Below, one piece after another: positions 1 to 7,884 of a DNA stretch of 32,500 nt. Each line of letters opens with the position of its first letter. Positions within the stretch are counted from its first letter, which is position 1. The position numbers were made by a program, and so were the translations under genes. The DNA is taken from NCBI GenBank assembly GCA_937871775.1, contig CALMOP010000049.1, positions 1 through 32,500 of the forward strand, written 5' to 3'. This DNA is from an uncultured Gemmatimonadota bacterium. Its GTDB lineage: Bacteria; Gemmatimonadota; Gemmatimonadetes; Gemmatimonadales; GWC2-71-9. The notes under the pieces are model-generated. The model ran no database searches. It was not told where the DNA came from and saw only the letters and a program-made list of their open reading frames with translations.

Positions 1-810
1 GGTGGAGGAAATGACCTCCGCCTTCACGTTTTCCTGCATGTCGGTGACTTCCTCGGGCCGCTCGTCGATCAGCAGCACGATGAGCACAATCTCGGGGTGG
101 TTCTCGCTGATCGCATTGGCCAGCTTCTGCATCAGGATGGTCTTGCCCGCCTTGGGCGGGGCGACGATCAGGCCGCGCTGCCCCTTGCCGATGGGCGACA
201 GCAGGTCCACCACCCGCATCGACAGGTCCCCCGTGGCCCGTTCCAGGCTGATCCGCTGGTCCGGATAACGGGGCCGGAGGTTGTCGAACGCGATCCGGTG
301 CTTGGTCTTTTCCGGCTCTTCGTAGTTGACGCTCTCGACCTTCAGGAGGGCGAGGTAGCGCTCGCCTTCCTTGGGGGGGCGCACCTGCCCCATGACCGTG
401 TCACCGGTGCGCAGGTCGAATCGCTTGATCTGGGAGGGCGAGACGTAGATGTCGTCTGGCCCGTAGAGATAGTTCCAGTCCTGGCTGCGGAGGAATCCGT
501 ACCCCTCGGGCAGGATCTCCAGCACGCCTTCGCCGCGGATGACCGTGTCCTGATCGAGCAGGGTCTGCTCGATCCGGAAGATCAGGTCCTGCTTGCGGAG
601 GCCCGAGTAGTTGGTGATGTTGAGCTGCTCGGCCAGCGCATGCAGTTCGGCGACCGATTTCTGCTTGAGCTCGGCGATATCCACGGGAGTGGTACTCCGC
701 TCTGTGGGATTCCGCTCAGTGCTGTTCCGCTCGGGAGCGGGCCGCCGATCGCCTGGCGGACGGGCATTGTTGGGGGCAGGCAAATGTGGTCGGGGTCGGA
801 ATTGGGCCAC
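1..810 (-). CDS. rho: Transcription termination factor Rho, N-terminal part (truncated at window edge); start uncertain (GTG 810, TTG 783 or GTG 684)
   Basis: Reverse-strand translation reads ...[38 protein letters not shown]...[17 protein letters not shown]...[37 protein letters not shown]...[24 protein letters not shown]...[12 protein letters not shown]: Rho N-domain, cold-shock-like RNA-binding domain and Walker A. The frame stays open upstream to the TGA at 868-870. Confidence 0.95.
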   Translation of the reverse strand, partial: MAQFRPRPHLPAPNNARPPGDRRPAPERNSTERNPTERSTTPVDIAELKQKSVAELHALAEQLNITNYSGLRKQDLIFRIEQTLLDQDTVIRGEGVLEILPEGYGFLRSQDWNYLYGPDDIYVSPSQIKRFDLRTGDTVMGQVRPPKEGERYLALLKVESVNYEEPEKTKHRIAFDNLRPRYPDQRISLERATGDLSMRVVDLLSPIGKGQRGLIVAPPKAGKTILMQKLANAISENHPEIVLIVLLIDERPEEVTDMQENVKAEVISST

Positions 811-928
811 GGACCGGATGGTCCGATCGGGTCTGCTCGATGTCGATGATGGGACTGCCGGGAGAGGTCACAAGCCTACCGCAAGTGCCCCATAATAGGG
901 GCGGCGGAGGGGAGCGTCAAGGGGACCC

Positions 929-2059
929 GTGGACGCACTGACCGATTGTTTTGAGGCCTGGCGGGTGGTGCGGGCCGGCGGCCGCGAGGTGGTGGAGGGG
1001 CTGGTGACGAGTCGACATCGTGGCCCGTCACCCGAACTCCGGAGCGCCCTCGCCGCCTGGCCCCATGCCTACTACTGGGCCGACCGTGCTCACGAGGAGC
1101 TGATCCTGGTGCGGCCGCTGGATCGGCCCCGCCGGGAAGCCTGGTGGCTGCATGTGACGCTCTTCATGGTCACCGCGCTCTGCGCCCTGGGCGCCGGGGC
1201 AGCCCTCCAGGGGACCTACACCCCCCAGCCGGACCCCGGGTTGCTGGGATTGCTCCGGGCCAGTCTCCGATTCTTCCCCGAGTTCCTGCAGCAACCTCCC
1301 GCTGTGCTGTGGAGCGGGTGGCAGTTCGCGCTGCCACTGCTGACGATTCTGCTGGTGCATGAGCTGGGGCATTTCTTCGCCGCCCGCCGCTACGGAATCG
1401 ATGTCTCGCCGCCGTTCTTTCTCCCCATTCCCGCGACGGTGTCACCGATCGGGAGTCTGGGCGCCTTCCTGCGACTGCGCTCTCCGGTGGTCGACCGCCG
1501 CCAGCTGGTGGACGTCGGGGCGGCCGGTCCGCTGGCCGGGTTCGTGGTGGTCCTGCTGGTGCTCGCCTGGGGCTACGCCTCGAGTCCGCTGCGGGAGGCC
1601 CCCGGGCCCGGGGTCCACACCTTCATCGCGCTGGGCGGGGTGGATTTCCCGCTGGGCGATTCCCTGCTGACCCGGCTGTTCCGCCACCTGTTCCTGCCGG
1701 GGCCCGGCGCGGTGCATCTCAGCCTCGGGGCTTTCGCCGGTTGGGCCGGGGCACTGATCACCGGGCTCAACCTGCTGCCGCTCAGCCAACTCGATGGCGG
1801 GCATGTGGCCTATGGCCTGCTCGGCCGGAAACAGATCCCGGCCGGTCTGGCGGCGCTCCTGGGGCTGGCCTTCCTGGCCGAATGGTGGTCAGGCTGGCTG
1901 TTCTGGGTGCTGGTGACGCTGGCTGCCGGGGGCTGGCGCTGGACCCACCCGTCGGTCCTGTGCCCGGACCGGCCGGTACCGCCGGACCGGCGCGTGATTG
2001 GCTGGTTGTGCATGCTGGTGTTCGTGGTGACGTTTGTGCCGGTCCCCTTCGGCCCCTAG
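929..2059 (+). CDS. Site-2 protease family (M50) membrane metallopeptidase
   Basis: HELGHFFAARRYG zinc motif in a hydrophobic segment, second motif NLLPLSQLDGGHV, several TM segments. Confidence 0.9.
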   Translation: MDALTDCFEAWRVVRAGGREVVEGLVTSRHRGPSPELRSALAAWPHAYYWADRAHEELILVRPLDRPRREAWWLHVTLFMVTALCALGAGAALQGTYTPQPDPGLLGLLRASLRFFPEFLQQPPAVLWSGWQFALPLLTILLVHELGHFFAARRYGIDVSPPFFLPIPATVSPIGSLGAFLRLRSPVVDRRQLVDVGAAGPLAGFVVVLLVLAWGYASSPLREAPGPGVHTFIALGGVDFPLGDSLLTRLFRHLFLPGPGAVHLSLGAFAGWAGALITGLNLLPLSQLDGGHVAYGLLGRKQIPAGLAALLGLAFLAEWWSGWLFWVLVTLAAGGWRWTHPSVLCPDRPVPPDRRVIGWLCMLVFVVTFVPVPFGP

Positions 2060-2124
2060 GTCCTCCGTTCTATATTCCGCAGTGCCGGTGCAGGGCCGCA
2101 CGCCCCTTCCACTAGGACGACACC

Positions 2125-2310
2125 GTGACCGTCGAAACCGATCGGCTCCACAAGCTGCGGCACGACCTGTCGAATCCGCTGTCGGCGTTGCTGGCGGAGA
2201 CGCAGCTCCTGTTGCTGAACGAGTCGAAGCTCGACCCGGAGACCCTCACCAGCCTGCGGGAGATCGAGGCGCTGGCGGTGCGGATGCGGGGGATTCTGCG
2301 GGAGGGTTGA
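2125..2310 (+). CDS. Small HisKA-like (dimerization/phospho-acceptor) domain protein, 61 aa
   Basis: RLHKLRHDLSNPLSALLAETQLLLLNE resembles a histidine kinase H-box; ORF ends without a HATPase domain. Confidence 0.55.
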   Translation: MTVETDRLHKLRHDLSNPLSALLAETQLLLLNESKLDPETLTSLREIEALAVRMRGILREG

Positions 2311-2319
2311 GCGGGCATC

Positions 2320-2382
2320 GGCCGTTGGCCGTCAGCCGTCGGCCTTCTGATGGCCGGTGGCTGACGCCTCAAGCCTGATGCC
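2320..2382. repeat. 7-bp-phased repeat array, two unit types (GGCCGTY-like, then TGANGCC-like)
   Basis: Consecutive heptamers GGCCGTT GGCCGTC AGCCGTC GGCCTTC / TGATGGC CGGTGGC TGACGCC TCAAGCC TGATGCC; GGCCGTCAGCC and GGCTGACGCC are near-inverted. Confidence 0.65.
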
Positions 2383-4143
2383 TGCCAGGTAGCGCCACCC
2401 ATTGCCCAGGTACAACACCAGAAAGACCAGGCTGGCGGAACTGACGCCGAGCCGGTACCCCAGCGGCATGGTGCTGGCGGACACGAAGCCTTCGATCAGC
2501 CCCGCCAGGACCAGCAGCACTACCACCGCGCCGATCATTGGGAGCGCCCGCCGACCCGCCAGCAGCAGGGCGTCCACCCGGTGGTATTCCCCCGGAGCGA
2601 TCAGCGCCCGCCCCAGCAGAAATCCCGCCGCCCCCGCGACCCAGATCGCGAACAGTTCCAGCACACCGTGCCCGATGACAAAGGTCCAGAGATACTCCAG
2701 CAGCCCCGTGTTGCCGAAGTGCCCCGAGACGGCGCCGAGTGCCAGCCCATTGTAGGCCAGCAGCACCAGGGACCCTACCCCGAGGAAGACCCCGCCGCCG
2801 AAGCAGGCAAACGCAACCCGGATGTTGTTCTGCATGATGCGGGACGCCATCAGGGGCCGGTCGTCGGGATCGGTCTCGACATAGCCACGCCCCTGCCGCT
2901 GCCGTTCGACGCCGGCCTCGGCCCGCTCGAGCATGGTGGCGGGGAGCACCTCCTCAGCCAGCGCGGGGCGCTCCCGGAGCAGCAGGTAACCGCCCGCCGC
3001 CGGCAGCGCGAAGCTCAGGAATGCCACCAACACGACCCGCCCGGCGAGGATGACGCTGGCGGGGCACTCGGCCACCAGGAATTCCCATATCCGGTGCGCG
3101 GGCCGGCGCTCATCCCGGTAGAGCGCGTTGTGTCCGGCAGCCACCAGCCGCTCCAGCCGAACCTGCACCGGGGGCGCTGCCCGATAGGTGCGGGCCCGAG
3201 CCAGGTCGGCGGCGACTTCGCGGTAGCGGGCTGCGAAGTCGGGCAGCTCAGCGGCGGCGAAGGCGTCGAGTCCCTCCCGCCCGGCGCGCTCCGCGAGGGC
3301 GTGGAACTCATCCCAGCGGGTGGACTTCCGGGCCACCAGCCGGTCCACCACTCCTCCGCCATCGGGGCGTGCGCCGCCGGCCAGCCGAGCCCCGAAGCGG
3401 CCCCGCCGCCGGGCCAGCTCATCCCGGTAGAGGCCCGCGAGAAACTGCTCCGGATCCTCGGGGCGATTGGGATAGCGTTCGGCGAGCCGCTGGGTCAGCC
3501 GGCGGGCCAGGCCGGTCCGGATCGGCGGGTCGAGTTCGGGGGCCCGTTCAGCGTACTCCCGCAGGAAGTGGAACTCCTGCTCCGACAGCTCGGGGATCCC
3601 CACAGGCTCGGCTGGGGCGGCATTGTCCGGGGGGGGCGGGACGGCTCCCAGCAGCACCGGATGGTCGCGAACGACCACCGTCCCGGCGACCAGGTCCCCG
3701 ATGCGCTTGCCCCGTGGATGCAGCGCAACCAGCAGGGTACCGAGCAGGTAGGGCGGGGGCAGGAAATCGGCGACCCGGAGCAGATTCCTGATCGCGGCCG
3801 CGCCCAGGGTGACCGGGTGGCCGGTGTCCTGCACCACGCGCAGTCCCAGCCAGCGCTTGCCCGGGGTCTGACCCTGGCGGAGCCCCTCGAAAAAGGTGTA
3901 GTAGCCCCACAGCGTCACGAAGGACACCAGTCCGAGGATCGGTGCCAGCCATGGGCTGTTGGACGGGAACAGCTGGCCCAGCACGTAGGCGGACGCGGCC
4001 AGCCAGAGCAGGATGACCGCCGTGTCCCCGATGGCCGCGAGGGCGCGCGATCCCACCCCGGCGATCTCGTAATCGAGGATCACGTGTTCCGGGGTCTCGA
4101 TCTCGAGGTGCTGCCGGAAGTCGCTCGCGGCTGGTTGCGGCAT
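2332..4143 (-). CDS. RDD family membrane protein fused to a SpoIIM (stage II sporulation protein M-like) domain
   Basis: N-terminus DYEIAGVGSRALAAIGDTAVILLWLA...GQTPGKRWLGLRVV...GKRIGDLVAGTVVVRDHP (RDD); C-terminus SRIMQNNIRVAFACFGGGVFLGVGSLVLLAYNGLALGAV...FVIGHGVLELFAIWVAGAAGFLLGRALI (SpoIIM). Internal ATG at 4143 preferred over the ORF-track start at 4248. Confidence 0.88.
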   Translation of the reverse strand: MPQPAASDFRQHLEIETPEHVILDYEIAGVGSRALAAIGDTAVILLWLAASAYVLGQLFPSNSPWLAPILGLVSFVTLWGYYTFFEGLRQGQTPGKRWLGLRVVQDTGHPVTLGAAAIRNLLRVADFLPPPYLLGTLLVALHPRGKRIGDLVAGTVVVRDHPVLLGAVPPPPDNAAPAEPVGIPELSEQEFHFLREYAERAPELDPPIRTGLARRLTQRLAERYPNRPEDPEQFLAGLYRDELARRRGRFGARLAGGARPDGGGVVDRLVARKSTRWDEFHALAERAGREGLDAFAAAELPDFAARYREVAADLARARTYRAAPPVQVRLERLVAAGHNALYRDERRPAHRIWEFLVAECPASVILAGRVVLVAFLSFALPAAGGYLLLRERPALAEEVLPATMLERAEAGVERQRQGRGYVETDPDDRPLMASRIMQNNIRVAFACFGGGVFLGVGSLVLLAYNGLALGAVSGHFGNTGLLEYLWTFVIGHGVLELFAIWVAGAAGFLLGRALIAPGEYHRVDALLLAGRRALPMIGAVVVLLVLAGLIEGFVSASTMPLGYRLGVSSASLVFLVLYLGNGWRYLAGIRLEASATGHQKADG

Positions 4144-4273
4144 ACCCGGATTGTAGCGCGCCGGATCGGGAGAAGGCAAAGCCACCCGCCATTCCCAACC
4201 GCCGGCACTGGCTGCATCTTCCAGCACGCCCCCCTGGTCAGTTTCCACGATCCCAGCCCCGGGTGGAGGTATT

Positions 4274-5086
4274 GTGTCCCAGACCCCGCTCCGACCTCTG
4301 TCCGTTGGCGAAGTGCTGGACGTCGCCTTCGGGGTTTACCGCCAGCACCTCGCGACGCTCATCACCATCGCGGTGGTTCTGACCGGACTGCCGCTGCTGG
4401 TGTTCGGGGCCGGGGCCGCGGTCGTGGCGCCGGCGCTGATGGGCAGCATCCCCACCCTGGTGCTGGTGGTGTTGGGGTTCATTGTGGGGTACCTGGTGCT
4501 CACCCAGCTGTCGATGGGGGCCACCGTGCTGGTGATTGCGGAGGGCTACCTGGGCCGCAGCCTCAGTGCCACCGAGGCCATGCGGCGGACGCTGGACAAG
4601 CTGGGGATGCTGGTGGTCAGCGGCCTGCTGGTGGGATTGCTGGTCGGTCTGGGCATGATCATCGGCATCATCCTGCTTTTTGTTCCGGGCATCATCCTGC
4701 TCTGCGGTCTGATCCTGACCACCCAGGTGGTCATGCTGGAGTCGCCGGCCGGCGCGACCGACGCGATGGGCCGGGCCTGGAGGCTCTCCCGGGGCTCACG
4801 GTGGCGGATTCTGCTGCTGCTGCTGGTCGCCCTGGTGCTCATGGTCGTGGTCCTCATGGGAACCGACCTGGTGGTGAGTCTGGCCCTGGGCACCCCGTTC
4901 ATCACCCCTGAACCGGGCAAGACGCCGGATCTGGCCCCGCTCCTGGTGCGTCAGGGCATCCAACTGGTGATGAACATCCTGGTGGCGCCGCTGCCGTACT
5001 GCTTCCTGACGGTGGCCTACTACGATGCCCGGGTACGCAAGGAAGGGTTTGACCTGGAGCTGCTGGCCGCCAGCCTGCCGACGTGA
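4274..5086 (+). CDS. Multi-pass membrane protein, glycerophosphoryl diester phosphodiesterase membrane-domain-like
   Basis: MSQTPLRPLSVGEVLDVAFGVYRQHLATLITIAVVL plus repeated hydrophobic segments; typical neighbour of DUF4129/MoxR genes. Confidence 0.7.
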   Translation: MSQTPLRPLSVGEVLDVAFGVYRQHLATLITIAVVLTGLPLLVFGAGAAVVAPALMGSIPTLVLVVLGFIVGYLVLTQLSMGATVLVIAEGYLGRSLSATEAMRRTLDKLGMLVVSGLLVGLLVGLGMIIGIILLFVPGIILLCGLILTTQVVMLESPAGATDAMGRAWRLSRGSRWRILLLLLVALVLMVVVLMGTDLVVSLALGTPFITPEPGKTPDLAPLLVRQGIQLVMNILVAPLPYCFLTVAYYDARVRKEGFDLELLAASLPT

Positions 5087-5715
5087 TCCACTCCGGAGTC
5101 CCTCAAGCCCCGGCGCCGTCTCCCGGCTCCCTGCGGGAGGTACTGGACTCGGTCTTCGCCGCGCCGGCGTATCGCTGGGCCCCCCGTACCGACCCGCCCG
5201 CCCAACTGCTCCGCTGGTGGTCCGACCTCACCGGCTGGCTGGGCCATCTTTCCGAACGGGCCCCGCTCCTCTACTGGGGCGTGGTGACAGTGCTGGTCGT
5301 GATTCTGGCCATGATCTTCGTGCATGCCGGATACGTCCTGCTGCAGACCTTCCGCGCCGCGAGCGCGCCGCCCGAACTCCCTGCCGCGCCGCCGCCGCTG
5401 CTGCGGGGGTCGCCCTGGTACCGGCGGGAGGCCGAGCGTCTCGCGGCCGCGGGGTGCTATGCGGAAGCCATGTCGGCCGGCTTCACGGCGCTGGTGCTGG
5501 ACCTCGATGCCCGTCAGCTGCTCCGGTTCCACCCCGGGAAGACTCCCAACGAGTACACCTACGAGGCCCGGCTGAACCAGCCGTCCCGCGAGGCGTTCCG
5601 GGAGCTGGTGCGGGCGCTGTACCGGTACGTCTTCGCGGGTGATGCCTGCGGGCCGGGCGAATTCGCCACCTGGCAGGAGCGGGCGGTGGTGGAGCGGTAT
5701 GCGCCCGCGAACTGA
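5083..5715 (+). CDS. DUF4129 domain-containing protein
   Basis: RREAERLAAAGCYAEAMSAGFTALVLDLDARQLLRFHPGKTPNEYTYEARL...FRELVRALYRYVFAG; GTGA overlap with upstream gene. Confidence 0.8.
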   Translation: MIHSGVPQAPAPSPGSLREVLDSVFAAPAYRWAPRTDPPAQLLRWWSDLTGWLGHLSERAPLLYWGVVTVLVVILAMIFVHAGYVLLQTFRAASAPPELPAAPPPLLRGSPWYRREAERLAAAGCYAEAMSAGFTALVLDLDARQLLRFHPGKTPNEYTYEARLNQPSREAFRELVRALYRYVFAGDACGPGEFATWQERAVVERYAPAN

Positions 5716-6928
5716 AGCGGTGCTCGGGTTGGGCGCACTGGTACTGGTGAGCCTCCTGCTGTCGCGGACCAAGGCCGCTCGTCAAGCCGCCCAGGAGGCC
5801 GACCGCCGACCCTCGGCCTATCTTGCCGGTCCCCTCGGAGTGAAGGGCCTGGCGGAGGCGCTGCGGCGCACCGGGGTGGAGGTGCGGCCGTTCCGGCGAG
5901 GGCTCCGATCGCTTCCGGTGGACAGCGTCGGGACCGGGAGAACACTGCTGGCGCTCCTGGATCCGAGTGAGCCGATCGAGGGGTACGAGCTGCAGCTGGT
6001 GCGGCACTGGTCCGACCAGAGTGACCGCCGTGCGCTGTTGCTGGCCGGCCCCGGCGCCGAAGCCCTCATGCGCTGCTTTGGGTTCGCGCTGGACTGGCGG
6101 GTCCTCGACAGCGTAGCCGTGGAGCCCGCGGCTCCGGTCGGGTCGGATCCCCGGCCCTGGCCCAAGGTGGCCGGGCTCCTCGCCGCGACCACCGACTCAG
6201 TGGTGGTAGACTCCTCGCGGTTGCGGGATGCCGGCATCCTCAGCTGCGCGGTGCCGGCGCTCTCGGGGGTCGATACGCTGCTCCGCACCCGGGCCGGCCG
6301 GGCGGTGGCGCTGCGACTGCATCGCATCGACACCGGGGGAGAGGTCCTGCTGGCGTCGGATGCGGCGCTGTTCCGCAACCGGGTGCTCCGGGAATCGGCG
6401 GCCGGACCCCGGCTGCTGGGATTCATCGCGGGCCGCTACCGTCGGGTCCTGTTCGAGGAAGCCCATCACGGTTTCGCGGAGAGCGGGTCGCTCGCCGGGG
6501 CAACCCTGGCCTGGAGCCTCCGCTCACCTTGGGGCTGGGCCATGTGGCAAGTGGCCGTGGTCGGGGTGCTGGCCCTGCTCGGCGGTGCAGTGCGTTTCGG
6601 GCCGCCGCTCTACCGCGTGGACCGACGCCGGCGCTCCCCGCTGGAACATGTGCGGGCGCTGGCCACCGCCCTCGCCGCTGCCCGGGGTCATGACGTGGCG
6701 ATCGGCACCATCGTGCAGGGCCTGCGGCGGCGGTTGCACCCCGCCGGACGAGCTCCGCGTGGCTCCTGGCAAAGCTGGCTGGACCGGCTGGTCGACCAGG
6801 TCCGCTCCCGCCGCGCCCGTGATGCAGTCGAGACGCTCCGTAGTCTGACGCGACCGGGGCAATCCCAGGACGGGGTTCTCCGGGCCGCCAACGCCGTGGA
6901 GGATGTGTGGGAGGAACTGCACCACTGA
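5699..6928 (+). CDS. DUF4350 domain-containing membrane protein
   Basis: MRPRTEAVLGLGALVLVSLLLSRTK N-terminal TM; SAYLAGPLGVKGLAEALRRTGVEVRPFRR typical of DUF4350; C-terminal TM; position between DUF4129 and MoxR. Confidence 0.78.
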   Translation: MRPRTEAVLGLGALVLVSLLLSRTKAARQAAQEADRRPSAYLAGPLGVKGLAEALRRTGVEVRPFRRGLRSLPVDSVGTGRTLLALLDPSEPIEGYELQLVRHWSDQSDRRALLLAGPGAEALMRCFGFALDWRVLDSVAVEPAAPVGSDPRPWPKVAGLLAATTDSVVVDSSRLRDAGILSCAVPALSGVDTLLRTRAGRAVALRLHRIDTGGEVLLASDAALFRNRVLRESAAGPRLLGFIAGRYRRVLFEEAHHGFAESGSLAGATLAWSLRSPWGWAMWQVAVVGVLALLGGAVRFGPPLYRVDRRRRSPLEHVRALATALAAARGHDVAIGTIVQGLRRRLHPAGRAPRGSWQSWLDRLVDQVRSRRARDAVETLRSLTRPGQSQDGVLRAANAVEDVWEELHH

Positions 6929-7884
6929 CGGGCGAGGAGGTCCGCACCCAGACCGAGCGGGCCCGGCGCCTTCTCGGCGAACTGGGGCGGGTGATTCTGG
7001 GGCAGCCGGCGGTGCTGCGCGAGGTGCTGCTCGCGCTCATGGCCCGAGGCCACGTCCTGCTCGAAGGCGCGCCGGGCACCGCCAAGACCCTGCTGGTCCG
7101 CACCCTGAGTCAGGCTCTGGGGCTCGAGTTCCGCCGGATCCAGTTCACTCCGGATCTGATGCCCAGCGACATCACCGGGGTAAACCTGCTGCTGGGGAGC
7201 GGCGACTTCAGCTTCCGGCCGGGGCCGCTGTTCGGGGATCTGGTGTTGGGCGATGAGATCAACCGTGCGCCGGCCAAGACCCAGGCCGCGCTGCTCGAGG
7301 CGATGCAGGAGCGCCACGTGACGGTGGACGGCACCAGTCACCCGCTAAGTCAGAGCTTCACGGTCTTCGCGACCCAGAACCCGATCGAGTTCGAGGGGAC
7401 GTACCCGTTGCCCGAGGCCGAACTGGACCGGTTCCTCATCAAGAGCCTGGTCGGCTACCCCGATGACCAGGCCGAGCAAGGCCTGCTGCAACGGGTCCTC
7501 GGTGGGTTCGAGGCCTCCGAGCCGGCCAGCTTCGGAGTCACACCAGTGATGGACGCCCGCGGGCTGGCCGAGCTCCGGCGGGCGGTAACCCGGGTCAGGG
7601 TCCAGGAGAACCTTATCGGGTACATCACCGGGTTGGTCCGGGCCACCCGCGACGCGCCCGCGCTGACGCTCGGCGCGAGCCCCCGCGCCAGCGTGGCCCT
7701 GCTGAAGCTGGCGCAGGCGGCCGCTCTGCTGGATGGCCGCGACTACGTCATCCCGGACGACGTCAAGAATCTGATCCGGCCGGTGCTCCGGCATCGAATT
7801 GCGGTGGCACCTGAGCTGGAGCTGGAAGGTGTGACGGCGGACCAGGCGCTGGTGACGATCGTGGAACGAGTCCCGGCGCCATGA
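6907..7884 (+). CDS. MoxR family AAA+ ATPase
   Basis: LLEGAPGTAKTLLVRTLSQALGLEFRRIQFTPDLMPSDITG...GPLFGDLVLGDEINRAPAKTQAALLEAMQERHVTVDG...FATQNPIEFEGTYPLPEAELDRF. Confidence 0.96.
   Translation: MGGTAPLTGEEVRTQTERARRLLGELGRVILGQPAVLREVLLALMARGHVLLEGAPGTAKTLLVRTLSQALGLEFRRIQFTPDLMPSDITGVNLLLGSGDFSFRPGPLFGDLVLGDEINRAPAKTQAALLEAMQERHVTVDGTSHPLSQSFTVFATQNPIEFEGTYPLPEAELDRFLIKSLVGYPDDQAEQGLLQRVLGGFEASEPASFGVTPVMDARGLAELRRAVTRVRVQENLIGYITGLVRATRDAPALTLGASPRASVALLKLAQAAALLDGRDYVIPDDVKNLIRPVLRHRIAVAPELELEGVTADQALVTIVERVPAP

Noticed and set aside
97-849. 250-aa plus-strand ORF
   Set aside because: Antisense to rho, which is unmistakable on the minus strand.
2581-4911. 776-aa plus-strand ORF
   Set aside because: Antisense shadow of RDD-SpoIIM and running into the GPDPase_memb-like gene out of frame; low-complexity G/R/P/Q-rich translation with no family motifs.
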